In this document: positions 10,915 to 28,147 of the stretch, in pieces
Numbering within the stretch: the first letter of the stretch is position 1
Layout: each line of letters begins with the position of its first letter
NCBI GenBank assembly: GCA_027625915.1
Contig: JANTQA010000063.1
Location: 3,677,501-3,741,500, forward strand
Direction of reading: 5' to 3'
Origin: Anaeramoeba flamelloides
Lineage: Eukaryota > Metamonada > Anaeramoebidae
Length of the DNA stretch: 64,000 nt
The notes under the pieces: generated by a model
Seen by the model: only the letters and a program-made list of their open reading frames with translations
Told to the model about the DNA's origin: nothing
The model's database searches: none
Translations under genes and position numbers: made by a program

Positions 10915-11140
10915 TAATTGTAAAATAAAAAGATCAAAATTTTCATTCAGCTTTCCAAAAAAAAGCATTCCAAGAATTAAAACAAAATCATAAAAGTTCA
11001 CAATTCTAAAAGGGGTATTAAGAATTTAAGCTTATTTTAAGAAGTAAAAATTTGAAATGTTACTCCGAATAAAAAATCTTTTTTTTGAAAAGCCGAATGA
11101 AAATTTTTTTCAATTTATTTTGCAACAAATAGTAAATCTT
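10915..11140. repeat. Short MITE-like repeat with imperfect inverted ends; second copy 43300-43525
   Basis: The left part, ATCAAAATTTTCATTCAGCT, is answered by GCCGAATGAAAATTTTTTTC near the right end, so the ends are imperfect reverse complements. The copy at 43300-43525 is collinear in the same orientation, including ATTCTAAAAGG and TTTATTTTGC.ACAAATAGTA. Confidence 0.6.
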
Positions 11141-11349
11141 ACTTGTTTCCGTAGTGGTACAAATTTGGAGCAAATAATTTTTTTTTAGAATTATATAACT
11201 ATTAATTGAAAATTTGATTTTCACCTTTTTACACCAACACATAAAAAATTATTATTTCAAATCTAACAATCTATGAAAATTTGAATTGGATAAGGTAAAT
11301 TCCTCAAAAATTTTTTAAACAATACAAATTTTACTTGTTTTTAACTTCA

Positions 11350-12389
11350 AAAAAATAAAGATGATTTTTAAGCAACAAAATTTAGCTAATGGAGTAAAAT
11401 TACAAATGATTAAATCAATATGTATTAGCCAATTATTTTATGGACTTGTAATTTTTAATTTAAACCAAAAAGATTTTGACTCAATTGATGTTTGGATAAA
11501 TAAAAAAGTAACAAAATTTTTAAAAATAAATCCACACTCTCCAAGAATAATTTAAAAAACTGAAGCTAAACTTGACCAAGCCAGAATATCAATCTACAAA
11601 AGAAGATTTAAACTCAAAAAGAAATTTTAAATTCTGAGTTTTGAACCTATATCCAAAATTTTAAAGTTTTCAAAAAACGATAATGAAAATATTAATTGGG
11701 AAATAGACACCTTAAAATTATTAGAATTAAATCTAAACCAATTTAGAGAAAACTTGATAATAAAATGTTTTGGATGGAAAGATCAAGAATATTTAAAAAT
11801 TATTAGATATAACAATAAAATAAATAAACAGTTGTGTCGTCAAGTACCTTTATTTCCCAGAATTTAAAAGAATGAAGAAAAATCAAAAATTTTACTCAAT
11901 TCTTTTAATTCTGGAAAAGTTAATGGCGGTTTTTTTATAATTTGAGAAATGAAAAAATAATTTCATAAATTTTCTTTTCATTTCTCAAATTAAAAAAAAC
12001 CTAACAACAAAAAATATTTAAAATGGAAGTGTTCAACTTCAATTTAAAAATTATGAAACTTCCCAAATTATTTAAACAGATATTCTTATGTTTATGATAA
12101 AAATAATATAAAAACAAAATCATGTAATATGTGTAAAAAATACCATAACTCAGAAATAGATGAAGATATCGATCATTTTTTTTTATGGAATTGCACATTC
12201 TATGAAAAAAATCGAAAATTTTGGATTAAAGAATTAATACAAATAAACAAAAATAATAAGAATAATATATTTGATATTATTCAAAATAAAGATTCATTAT
12301 TTATCTTATCATTAGTTAATGATAAAGAAAATTATGATTTTGTATTAAAATTTCTAAACAAAAATTTGGAAATTAGGGAAAGTGCCTAG
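11350..12389 (+). mobile_element. Decayed non-LTR retrotransposon (LINE) fragment A: RT C-terminal part and zinc knuckle
   Basis: The segment from 11361 encodes the region after the RT catalytic core (KLQMIKSICISQLFYGLVIF, then DVWINKKVTKFLKI). It runs on in the same frame to about 11840 but is broken by two in-frame TAA codons, near 11552 and 11627. After a foldback insertion (11850-12003) the coding sequence resumes and ends in a cysteine/histidine knuckle: CNMCKK at about 12129, then DIDHFFLWNC, typical of LINE C-termini (CxxC...H...C). The 5' part with endonuclease and RT motifs is missing. Fragment B at 15600-17135 belongs to the same family, as judged by matching motifs NRY.YV and C..C.KY. 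Confidence 0.75.
11850..12003. repeat. Two abutting foldback modules inside LINE fragment A
   Basis: Module 1 (about 11850-11925) pairs CCCAGAATTTAAAAGAAT with ATTCTTTTAATTCTGG. Module 2 (about 11930-12003) pairs TTTTTTTATAATTTGAGAAA with TTTCTCAAATTAAAAAAAAC. Both modules recur at 16505-16860, and module 2 also at 12388, 34995 and 57455. They interrupt the LINE coding sequence. Confidence 0.75.
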
Positions 12390-12467
12390 GTTTTTTTTAA
12401 TTGAAGAAATAAACTGAAAATTAAATAAATTTTCTGTTTATTTCTTAAATTAAAAAAAACCTAATGG
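12388..12467. repeat. Foldback module 2 at the 3' end of LINE fragment A
   Basis: AGGTTTTTTTTAATTGAAGA and the right arm TTTCTTAAATTAAAAAAAAC are reverse complements of about 30 nt with a short A/T loop. It starts directly after the stop codon of the LINE knuckle (TAG at 12387). Confidence 0.75.
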
Positions 12468-13421
12468 CTGTCAGAGGAAATTGATTTCCTCCCTTCAAAA
12501 TAAAAAAAATAAAAAATTTATTTTTTTGATGTAATTTTTTACAATACTTCTTTGACTTTCTGATTTTATCGTCAATTTTTCAAGCATCGGACATACATTT
12601 TTTCAAGTTTGAAGCAAAACTATTTATCTGGAAAACCAAATTCAAATTTTCTTTGTGAATTGATAAAGCACCAAGAAAGAAAGTAAAAAACAAAACCATG
12701 ATAAAAACTCTTTAACTCATTCAAATTTATTTTTAAAACTCCAAAAATAGATATAATAAAGAAAAAATACACTAATTGTCTTGAAAGAAAATTTTGAGAA
12801 AAAAACCACTTTGTTAAAAAATAAATTTCAAACCTTAGTTAAATTCAAAAAACATTAAAAATCTATTAGATTAAAATAATTTTCAATATATTTGATATTT
12901 AAAAATATTGATAAAGTTTCTCAATTGTTGTTAAAAATATTAAATAGGATTCTACCTTTTTACTATCAAATTTTGATCATTTGGGAATCAAATAAATCAT
13001 AAAAATCATAGAAATCACAGAAACCAATTTTAAATGATCACAAATTTCCAACTTTCATTCATACTTGTTAAGAGTCTAACTCTTGACAAATTGATTAAAT
13101 TTCCAATTTGAAGCTTAGATCTTGAAAAATAATTAACTCATTAAAAAGCACGTCAATTGTTCTAAAACAATAAATTATTTCAAAAATATTTTGTTTTAAA
13201 AAAAAAATATATCAATTTTTAAATTATTATTTTATATGAACTGTTGTTTCGAAAATTAAAAACATATGTTAAAATTGTTATAAATTATATTATCCGTTTC
13301 GTTTAGAATATAATATTAAATAAATTAAAAAATATTAAAAAAAGAAAGGACATATGGTATAATATCAATTGTAAAAAAGAGTATTGAATAAAAGAAAATT
13401 CCAATCTTTAATGATTTATTC
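12468..13421. other. Intergenic AT-rich DNA
   Basis: No supported gene or named repeat is seen in this stretch. Confidence 0.55.
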
Positions 13422-13787
13422 TTAATTTTTTTCATTATCTTTTGGCATTTCAGGGTCACTAAAGAGATCAGAATTTAAATATTTTGTACCAAGCATATTG
13501 TTATCATCTTGGTTTGAATTATTAATTAAATTTTTACTTGTTATGGATTCAATTCTATTCAACTCAAGGGATTGCGAATTGTGATAATCAGCTAAAGATC
13601 CAAGTTTATTTCCAGAACCTGCAAATTTTTTTGGATTTTTTTGCGTGGATTGCCTAGGTGCAAGTTTCATCGTTCTTTTTACTACATTATTTGGTTGGTT
13701 ATCTGTTGTATCGGGTATTGCGTTATCTTGGAAAAGAGTTGCAGTCCCCCCACGAATAAAATTATTAGAGTTTGAAATTTTTTCCAT
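13422..13787 (-). CDS. Small polar protein with an SHP-box-like (p97-binding) motif
   Basis: Starting at the Met at 13787, the ORF gives 121 residues. The frame stays open upstream to about 13920 without an ATG, so either this Met is the start or an upstream exon exists. The protein is hydrophilic and probably disordered: Asn/Ser/Asp-rich with an acidic end. Its middle holds KFAGSGNKLGSL, which fits the F-x-G-x-G-x-x-L-G form of the SHP box by which UFD1, p47 and derlins bind p97/VCP. A second short motif, RGGTATLF, lies near the N-terminus. I do not recognise the family. The p97 link is an inference from one nine-residue motif. The composition (less A/T-driven, balanced residues) supports a real gene. 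Confidence 0.5.
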   Translation of the reverse strand: MEKISNSNNFIRGGTATLFQDNAIPDTTDNQPNNVVKRTMKLAPRQSTQKNPKKFAGSGNKLGSLADYHNSQSLELNRIESITSKNLINNSNQDDNNMLGTKYLNSDLFSDPEMPKDNEKN

Positions 13788-14082
13788 TTTAGATTCGACT
13801 CTTTGTAAGTTTTTTGGCGATAAAAACAAACAGTTAAATTTACCAAATGTATCTATTGAAATTAATTGATAGATTATAAAAATGTTTTTTGAATAGGAAG
13901 GTAATGGATGAATAAATATTGATAATTTTTATTAAACATTGTAAAATGAGATCAAAAATTCTCCTATAATAAACTAGTATTTCATCGTGAAGTAAAACAA
14001 TTTTATTCCACATCTCAATGATGAAAATTTTGAAAAATTTTTTCTAATAAAAAAAATTTGCAAATTTTCGCTTATTAGAGGA

Positions 14083-14325
14083 TTTGACGATATCTATGTC
14101 AAGTCACGATAAAGTTACATAAATCACGATAATTTCTATCAAATCGTGATAAAGTTAAGAAAATAGCCATATTCAATATTATCGCGATAATATGACAAAT
14201 CGTGATAATCAATAATGTCGCGATAAAATGACAAATTGCGATTTTCGATAAAATCATGATAATTATCCTCAAAATCGTGATAATTGTCAAAATATTAGTG
14301 ATAATAAATTAAATCGCCATATAAA
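14083..14325. repeat. Cluster of TCGCGATAA / TCGTGATAA motifs
   Basis: The core (A/T)TCG(C/T)GATAA or its reverse complement TTATC(G/A)CGA recurs roughly every 15-25 nt in both orientations. It is much richer in CpG than its surroundings. Similar clusters lie at 15250-15390 and 34850-34955, with single copies near 16865. Confidence 0.65.
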
Positions 14326-14454
14326 AGTTGATTACTTTAATTCTAATTTAAAAATATTTTTAAAAAGAAAAACATTTTTTTGTTCAAAAAATAGATTATG
14401 TTGAAAATTAAATTAATTTTTTAAAAAAAAACCAAAAAAAAATACTTGATTCAA

Positions 14455-15238
14455 TTAAGGATCAGATCCAAGAGTTTTCGTTGTATTTTATTTTGATTTG
14501 GTTGGCAGACCGATCAATCCTTTAGATCAACAACAAGCCTAAGAACAAAAGAGAAATAAATAGTTTCTCAGTCAATCGCGGGGTTATAACTTGTGTTGTA
14601 TAAAAAAGGCTTCTAAAAAAAACCAACTCTTCATGTACTCTTGTGTTAAAACATTTTCAATATTCCATGAAAGATTAAAGGAGGACATGGATAACTTACC
14701 AAAAGCTTGCTCAATAACCTAGTCACATTACCACCAATTATTAAGATTGTTTTAACACTTTTTTTCTTCTTGTTGTTTTTCTTTCTCTCTTATATTTGCA
14801 GTGGACAAAAAAAAAACAACTAGAGTTTAAAGGTTTTTTTTTTGAATCGATCACCAATAAGAAAGAAATTAAGAAAATTACTCTTTCTTTTTTTTTGATT
14901 ATTAAACTTTGAGGGTAATAGTCCCATTTTTAAAGAACAAAATCTATTTTATATTCAAGTATATTGTTGAAATGGGTTATTACTAGTATGATATTAAAAT
15001 TCACGCGGGAGATTTTATATTTTGTAAAAAAAAAGAATTGAAAAAAAAAAATTTTTTTTTCCAGGACAAAAAATAGAATGCCTTTTATAAAAGTTTAATG
15101 CCTTTCAAACCTTTCTAACACTTAAAAACGCTTTACAACACTTTCAAACATCTTCCAACATTTTTAAAGGGGACAAGCGTTGACAAGGTAAAAAACTTTG
15201 TAAAAGTCAAGAGATTTTTTTTAAGGTGATTTCAAAAA
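14455..15238 (+). repeat. Dispersed repeat of about 0.8 kb; inverted second copy at 29857-30650
   Basis: The reverse complement of 29857-30650 follows the same order of blocks: GATTTGGTT, then TTTAGATCAACAA, then AGTTTCTCAGTCA, then ATTACTCTTT, then GGTAATA, then TCAAGTA, then a final AAGGTGATTTCAAAAAAA. No ORF is present. It is flanked on both sides here by the TCGCGATAA clusters, so it may have inserted into one. Confidence 0.6.
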
Positions 15239-15249
15239 AATAATTTTCT

Positions 15250-15390
15250 TTTTTTCGCGATAATTTGTGAATATCGCGATAATGTTGAATATCAGGATTT
15301 TATGATTTTTCGCGATAAAGTAGGACTAATCAGAATTTTTTTCAGATTATCGTGAATCTGTTGCTAATATCGTGATAATACATGTTATCA
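15250..15390. repeat. Second TCGCGATAA cluster
   Basis: At least six copies of CGCGATAA or CGTGATAA or their complements lie in 140 nt, directly after the 14455-15238 repeat. Together with 14083-14325 it looks like one cluster split by an insertion. Confidence 0.6.
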
Positions 15391-15599
15391 TCAAAACCTC
15401 TATTTACTTGATTCACTATTAACAGAATTTATTGAATATCAAAGAATATTATTTCTATAAATATTTTTTCAGTTCTAAAAGTAATTATTGTAATGAAAAT
15501 CTGAAATTTTGAGGTTTTCGTTATTCGAAACTAAATTCCAAGAATTTTGAGGAACTTTATTAAAAAGACAATTCTATCAATTTATGATTATTTTCATAC

Positions 15600-17135
15600 A
15601 AATTGTTTAAAGAAAAAGAGTTTTTTTGATATAACCCAGATTTTGATGATTGATATAGCAAAATGTTTTTGACTCAATCAGTTTTAAAATAATTAGAAAA
15701 ACAATCAAAAAATTTATTTTGTTTAAATTTATCAAAAAAATTTTATTAAAATATTACCAAGGAAAAGGACTTGGTATATTCCAAGGAGATCCCTTATCAC
15801 CGATTATATTTGCTCTTATTTCACATTTTCTTTTACTAAAAATCATTTCATTAACAAACCATTCCCAAATGTTTGCGGATGATTTAATCTTAATTATTAA
15901 AGGAAATAAGAATCAATTAAATCAGAAATTAAATTCAATAAATGAAATTATTGTTCATTTTGGATTAAAACCTAATAAATATAAAACAGAAATTACTCAA
16001 GACTTTTATCAAAGATTAAATATTTGGGTATTTTATTCGGAAAAATTTGACATTTGGTATATAATTTAAAAAAGGCAAAAGAAACTTATAACAAATATAA
16101 ACAATTATTCAATAATAATTCTCTGGAAAATAATTTAAAAATTAGATTATTTAAATCTTTTATATTAAGCCAATTAACATATGGGTTAGAAATATATAAT
16201 TATAAAATAGAAACACTAAAATATTTAAATACTTGGATTAATACGTGTATTACTGAAATATGCAAAATAAACAGAAACAAACCAGCTCTTATTTATAAAA
16301 CAGAATTTAAATTCGAAAATTTGGCAATTTCAATTAAAAAAAAGAAATACAAATTCAAAAAAAAATTAAAAAAATTTATCTCTACTTTATCTGGTAAATC
16401 TAATAAAATTTAATCAAAGAATAAATGATAAAATGTATTGGAATTCAGAGAATTTAAAGCTTCTTTAAAAAAGAAATTTATAATTATAATTATAATGAGT
16501 TGTTGAATTCTACCAGTTGGAAGTGTCGTTAGGTTTTTTTTAATTTTAGAAATAAAAAAAACCGCTGTTAGCTTTTCCAGAATTTGAAAGAATTGAGTAA
16601 AATCTTTGATTTTTCTCTATTCTTTTGAATTCTGGAAAAGCTAGGCACTTGACGACACTTTTCGTTATGTTTTCTTGAGTATTCTGTTTCTTGAGTAAAA
16701 TCCTTTATTTTATTCTATTCTTTTGAATTTCTGGAAAACCGTCGTTAGCTTTTTTTTAATTTGAGAAATAAAAAGAAAATTTTTGATTTTACTCTATTCT
16801 TTTGAATTAAAAAAAAGCTAGGTACTTGACGGTACTCTACGATACTTGAAGACACTCAAAAAAATATTTCGCGATAATTAAAAACCAAAAACAAATATTT
16901 ATTACACAAAGATATTTAAGTTATCCATCAAGCTCAACAATTCTAAAATTTAGAACATTTACTAACTGCTTAAATAGATATTACTATGTAATAAATAAAA
17001 ATTCAAAGAAATTTTGTCCTTTATGTGTAAAATATGAACAGAAGGAAATAATTGAAATATAAATCACTTTTTATGGGTATATAGTTCCTATGAAAAAGAT
17101 TGATTGTTTTTTCTGAATAAGTTAAAAGAATTAAA
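15600..17135 (+). mobile_element. Decayed non-LTR retrotransposon (LINE) fragment B: RT core, thumb and zinc knuckle
   Basis: Remains of the RT domain are plain: a degraded MIDIAKCF motif near 15640, then IFQGDPLSPIIFALI at about 15776 and the catalytic MFADDLILI at about 15870. The thumb region follows in a second frame (16054-16413, with LFKSFILSQLTYGLEIYN and LNTWINT). After a foldback block (16505-16860) the knuckle region resumes at about 16880, with CLNRYYYV and CPLCVKYE; the final histidine part is in another frame. Several frame changes and stops show it is inactive. Order and motifs match fragment A about 4 kb upstream in the same orientation. Confidence 0.8.
16505..16860. repeat. 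Cluster of foldback modules within LINE fragment B
   Basis: It starts at GGAAGTGTCGTTAGG. A pair AGCTTTTCCAGAATTTGAAA / TGAATTCTGGAAAAGCTAGG lies at about 16575-16655. A chimeric module at 16738-16826 has a left arm of the AATTTGAGAAATAAA type and a right arm of the GAATTAAAAAAAAGCTAGG type. Short tails with CACTTGACGACACT recur here and at 35160. Confidence 0.7.
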
Positions 17136-17654
17136 TTTTAATATAATAATTTTAAATTGATAGCCTAAAAATTATTTTCGTTATTTATTAATCGTAATAT
17201 CTATGATTTTACGCTTAAATTTTCTTAAAGGGTATTTAAGTAAAAGGACACTTAGAGTGTAATTTACACTTCTTCCTCAATAAAAAAAAAAAAAAGAAAA
17301 AAGAATGGGAGTTTTTTTTTTTTTACAATTTTGATTTTTTTTTTATCGTTTGTAATTTTGGCTTCTTCTTTTTTTTTTTAATTAATAAAAACGTTCGTTT
17401 AAACAAGTTTTCTGTTTTTAGTGATTATTTATAATAAAGTCATTACCAAAAAGATTATAATTAAATGGCAACTAGTACAATTTTAAAGAATAAAGTTGTT
17501 AAAAAGTTGAGACAATATTTTTTTTTTTTTTTTTTTTTTTGATTATTGTTTTGAATAGAAAATATAGATAACTTTAAAACAAAAAAAAAATAAATAAAAA
17601 AAAAAAGAGGTAGTTGTGTTTTCTCGATTTTGAATTTTGGTTCGAAAATTTTGA

Positions 17655-17735
17655 GAGTATCACAGTTAGATTTTCAAGAATTTAAAAGAATTGAGGAAAA
17701 TCCTTGATTTCACTCTATTCTTTTGAATTCTGGAA
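17655..17735. repeat. Foldback module of the TTCCAGAATT type, diverged
   Basis: GATTTTCAAGAATTTAAAAG and CTTTTGAATTCTGGAAACCC form inverted arms around TTGAGG...TCACTC. It is followed by the same kind of short GCTTGATGACACTC tail seen after other modules. Confidence 0.6.
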
Positions 17736-18639
17736 ACCCTAGGCAATCTGCGGTGCTTGATGACACTCTACATTGCTTTACATCGCTCTACGGATTCTCA
17801 ATACGTACCAGAACTTCTTTTTAGTTCTTTATTGCGGTTTTAATAAAAAGGAATTGGTTTTATAAGGTATTGTTTGGTCTGTCTCTTAAAGAGAGTGCAT
17901 CAAAGTTAAATTCAAAAAAAAAAAAAAAAAAACTCAGATTTCATCCAAAAGTTCAAACTATTGTGAAAATAAGGTTCTTTATAACGACTTGGATATAGCA
18001 AATACAAGATATTTTTATTATTATTTTGTAAATAATAACTTTTGTATAATTTAAGTTAAACCTACGATTACAGATTTTTATAAATTAAAAATTTTCCATT
18101 TTATTTTTTCTGTGCAGTGTTATGTGATTTTTAAATTGAGTTATCCCTCGAAAAGTTTTTTTATATTGGACACTTCTTATTTTGATTATGATTTCGTTTA
18201 GTTTTTTTTAATAATGTTAAGTAAATTTTAATGGATAATTTCAAAAAAATTACCAGCTAGTTATAATATCTGTAGACATTTTTAAATTCTCTGCACCAGA
18301 AGACAATTCTTCCAGGGGATGACTTTACTTCATAACACAATGCCTGAATTTCCACTAAGACCATTTATTGTTTTCTGAAAATTAAAAATAGAATTCATTT
18401 ACTTGGCAGATATCAGTCATTTTAGTTCCGGGTTAAAAATAAGTCATAATAAATGAAGTGCCTCACTTCGTTCAAGGAGTCTTCGTTTTTTGATGATTAT
18501 TGTTAAAAAAAAAAAAATTGTCTGCAAATGTAGAGGATCGGCAAATGTTTTTCATTTTACGAAAGAAAAAAAAAAAAAAAAATTATCTCTCCAGAACACG
18601 AATTAAAGAACTGTTTACCATTTCAAAATATAATATCAG
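17736..18639. other. Intergenic AT-rich DNA
   Basis: No supported gene. A short ATG-led stretch near 17464 (MATSTILKNK) lies just upstream of this region and runs into a T homopolymer; it is not enough to call an exon. Confidence 0.5.
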
Positions 18640-19345
18640 TAATTAAACCAAGAATTTGTATGTAATAGTGAAACTTTTATAATAAATGAGGAAAAAATTT
18701 TCACTTCATTTTCATTCTCCATTTTTTCTTTTAACAATAGAATTTTTCAAAGAAATGGATTGAAACTTTCCCATCCCTTTTTATTTGTTTGGTACTTTTC
18801 TTATGCTTTAATTTTGGAAAACTATTTTGGTCGAACTAAAAATCCTAAAAAACAAAAGTCAGATTTCAGAATTGAAAAAAGATAATTAGTGTTAATCGTT
18901 CGGGAAAAAAAGTGAAACAGGTCAAAAAAGTTCAATACAATTTGTAATTGCAAACATTAAGAGAATCACAGAAACCTGAAAAAGAAAAGCCAAACCAATT
19001 AATAGAAGAAATAAATTAACTTTAAAGAATAGCCCATTATATTATTTCCAAACGAACCAATAAAAACAAATTTAGATCTCCTTTTGTACCAAAATATAGG
19101 AAGTTGTTTTGGAGATCTCAAAAATAAACAATTTTTTCAACAAATTTGAAAATAATAGATCGATCAAAGAAAAACCCATATACCAAAAGACTGTAGTAAA
19201 AAAAAACTGTTGTGTGTTGAGTCCTCTATTTTGTCTTTATTCATTTATTTTTTCTTTTATTAATTGATCGTAATTTTCATTTTCAGGTTTCTGTTATTCT
19301 ATTTCGGTTTTCTCATTTAAAAATCGTATTTAACTTTTTTTCACA
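18640..19345. repeat. Compound inverted arrangement of the repeat family seen at 2870-3500
   Basis: The left half (18690-18980) is the reverse complement of the 3090-3460 part. The right half (19110-19345) matches 2935-3165 directly. The two halves therefore meet head to head and create a large imperfect palindrome. Confidence 0.55.
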
Positions 19346-19462
19346 AATCTTAAATTTTTCGCCCATTTCAATTTCAAAAACAAGTAGATGAAAAAAGTAT
19401 GTTTATCTTGAACAGACCAATTCTTTTGTGTTCTGTTCTTTCTTTGGTTTTTGTTTTTTCAT

Positions 19463-20331
19463 TCAAAATGAATAGATGAACACTTTTGTTCACATAAAAA
19501 ATAAAAAAAACAATAAATAAAAAATAAAAGAAAAAAAAAAAAAATGATAAGGAAATTTACATAAATAACCAACTAACAATCCGCTTAAATGCCCAACAAA
19601 TGAAACTGATTGCAAAAGTAATTGCAAAACAATTAATAGGATCCATGGGTAATATTTATTTGGTACTGTAACAAAACCAAAAATCGATCTGGTTTTTTGT
19701 TTTGAAAGTTTTGTTTCGATCACAACCATACCAAAAATTACACCTGAGAACCCAACCAAACAATTTTCATAAGGCGCGTCCCAGTTTAATATTGTAGCAC
19801 AACCGTAAGATAATAAATAACCCACAATACCATCAAAAACTATAAAGATTAATGTTAAAAAAAACATATTTACACTCCCAATAATATTTTCTAAAGACAT
19901 AGCCATTCCCCGAAACGACATCATATTAAAGAGTAAATGTAAGAACCCTCCATGAAAAAATGGAAAAGTGAATACCCTATAAACTATAAATTTGATCCCA
20001 AGGATCAATAAAAAGAACAAAAATAAAAGAAAACAAAAAAAAAAATCAACGAAAATTAAAAACAAAAAAAATTATTAATATTTAACAAAACCAAGGATCT
20101 TATTGAAAGCAGGGCTCAAGACAGCAAAAAAAATTTTTTTTTTAGTTTCTTACCATTTACAATCGAAGAGGTGATCAGTGATGGTATCATGCAAATTTTA
20201 AAAGCTGGGATCTCTACAAAAATTCCAATAATATAAAGCGTAATACAAATGATCATAATCATACGTGAAATAAAAGGTGTTGATCGAAAGTATCCAACTA
20301 AACGCTCTGAAAAAGGTTGTTCAGAACTCAT
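19463..20331 (-). CDS. Rhomboid intramembrane serine protease, RHBDL4/RHBDD1-like
   Basis: Exon 1 is 20331-20154 (59 codons plus 1 nt), the intron is 20153-19984 (GTAAG...TTATAG), and exon 2 is 19983-19561. A third small exon at 19482-19463 (LFIYSF and TGA) joins in frame from a GTAAAT donor but is less certain. The roughly 206-residue protein has the rhomboid core: HGGFLHLLFNMMSF (about residues 70-83), catalytic Ser in GFSG (S139) and His in GHLSG (H191), all within hydrophobic helices. FSGVIFGM...FGFVTVPNKYYPW...SFVGHLSGLLVG follows human RHBDL4 closely as I recall it. RHBDL4 is an ER rhomboid that cleaves unstable membrane proteins for p97-dependent degradation. No extended C-terminal tail is visible here. 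Both catalytic residues are present, so activity is expected. Confidence 0.75.
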
Positions 20332-21387
20332 GATTAATTTGATAGTCTTTTTGTTTTCTTTTAAAGAGTAAAAAGCTTTTGAAAAAATAGCAACAATGAA
20401 TAAAAAAAATGAAATCTGTTTAATTTATAGGGTTTAATTTTAGTTAATCAAGAATGTTGGATGAGAATTAAAGATTTTTGCTCAAAAACAGTCATTGGGC
20501 ACAGTTACCAACATTAAGAATAATATTTTAATAAACAAACTCTCAATTGATAATCAAATTTGAAAGTTTGTTTAGGGGTAATAAATCAATATTGAGCCTT
20601 ATAAAGGAATTATGAGAATTTATTGTAAAACCTTTTGTAACTTGTATCATTCTTACAAATTTAGAAAAGGTTTGTAGTTTAGTAAGGTTATGAATATAAT
20701 CAGAACAATTTTGATTTTGAAACTTCAAAAAACAACTTTCTTATCTTTAAAATCCTAATTTTCAAGACCAACTTATCCTTACTTCACTTAAAACGACCAA
20801 CTTGTAATTCAGAAATTCTCTTGAACTTTATACACTCATTCTAATTTTTAATTCTGAAAGAAAGTAAACCTAACTAGAATATCACGATCCAAACAAATAC
20901 CTTCAAGATTTTAAGGAACTTTCAGAATTACTTTCTGAAAGATTTCAGTTTCTGATATTCTTTCAAATTTTTCCAAATTTCAAATACTCATAAAAACTTT
21001 TGCAACCAAAAAAGGGTTAAAAAAATAAAATTTAACCAAAAATAACCATTTGAATTTAATAGAAATTTTTGAAAGTTATCCAAATTCAAATATTTGTTAA
21101 CTTTCAATACCTGAAACTCTTTTTATGAATCGTGGAAAGTTGTTTAAATAACATGTTTTTAAAAGTTTGACTTGTAAAAACTTTTCAATTAAAAGTTATT
21201 AAATTCTGATCTTCTAATTCCTTTCCAATTTTTGGAACAATTCCAAAAAAACAAAAGTGTTGTCAAGTAAAAAAAGTAACTAAAATTTTTGTGCAATTCT
21301 TTTCTCATGAAAAGACAAATAATTTGTTATTTTTTTGTAAAAATATCTTTTAGGCAATTTCAACTTTATTGTTTTTTCTTTTCTTAA
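20332..21387. other. Divergent intergenic region between the rhomboid gene and MON2
   Basis: The two genes are transcribed away from each other, so promoters of both should lie here. I see no conserved motif. A 61-residue minus-strand ORF at 20543-20728 has no recognisable family and is not called. Confidence 0.6.
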
Positions 21388-27280
<5,893 letters not shown>

Positions 27281-28125
27281 TTATTTTTTAAATGTAATTG
27301 ATTTATTTTTAATTTTTATTTATAATGATTTGCTTGTTCTATTTATCAATTGCTATCCATTATTTTTAAGATTTGTTATTATTTTTTTTTATTTTTATTT
27401 TTTAACTACAAACCAAAAGTAGGAAAAATTAATATTATCGAAAAAAACTTTTGTTTATTTGGAACAGAAAATTATATTATAAAATTGGAAATGATTTTGA
27501 TAAAATATCAATTAAAACGATTATTGGTAAAGTTTAAATCATCAAAAATACGTTAATTAATAAAAAATGTTACACTCTTGAAACTTTTCAATTATATATA
27601 TATATATAGATAATAGTTATGAAAAGATTTGAATAGATAAAAGTTGTAAATCATTATCTTAGAAAGAAAATTTTAAAATTAAAAATTATAAAGGAGATTC
27701 ATTAAAAAAATAGATATCTTGAAAAAAATATATTCAATATTTATAAAATTCTTCTTCACTTTTATGATTTCTTTATTGTTCATAAGAATTTATCTAAAAA
27801 AATTGATTTTTTTTTTGTTTTGAAGTTTTAGCAAAATATCAAAAACTTCCCTGTTTTAATTCTTTGAATACATCATTCTTGACTTGAAAAAAATATTTTA
27901 TACCTTTTTAGGATTAAATGATGAAAAATTCATTTTTTAATTTGTTCAAGGTAATAGATATTTGATTATATAAAATAAATGTTGCTTTTTTTCTATTGAG
28001 TTGAATCCAAGGTTAATATATTTTAATTAGAGAAATTATTATATTAATCTTAAATAATTTAAAATATAAAATCAGAATTAATTAGATATTCTATATTATA
28101 ATAAAAATTGACATTTAATAAAATT
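27281..28125. other. Intergenic DNA between MON2 and the first 5S gene
   Basis: No supported gene is seen. The DNA is A/T-rich. Confidence 0.6.
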
Positions 28126-28134
28126 AAACTATTA
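28126..28134 (+). promoter_or_regulatory. Candidate upstream promoter element of 5S gene 1 (AAACTATTA)
   Basis: AAACTATTA begins 22 nt before the first 5S base. The same 9-mer lies at the same distance before the other 5S copy, although the 13 nt in between differ. Conserved spacing suggests an external RNA polymerase III element. Confidence 0.5.
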
Positions 28135-28147
28135 TTTAATTTTGAGT

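Noticed and set aside
17464-17545. ATG-led stretch MATSTILKNK as a first exon
   Set aside because: It runs into a 22-nt T homopolymer with no donor site and no downstream exon.
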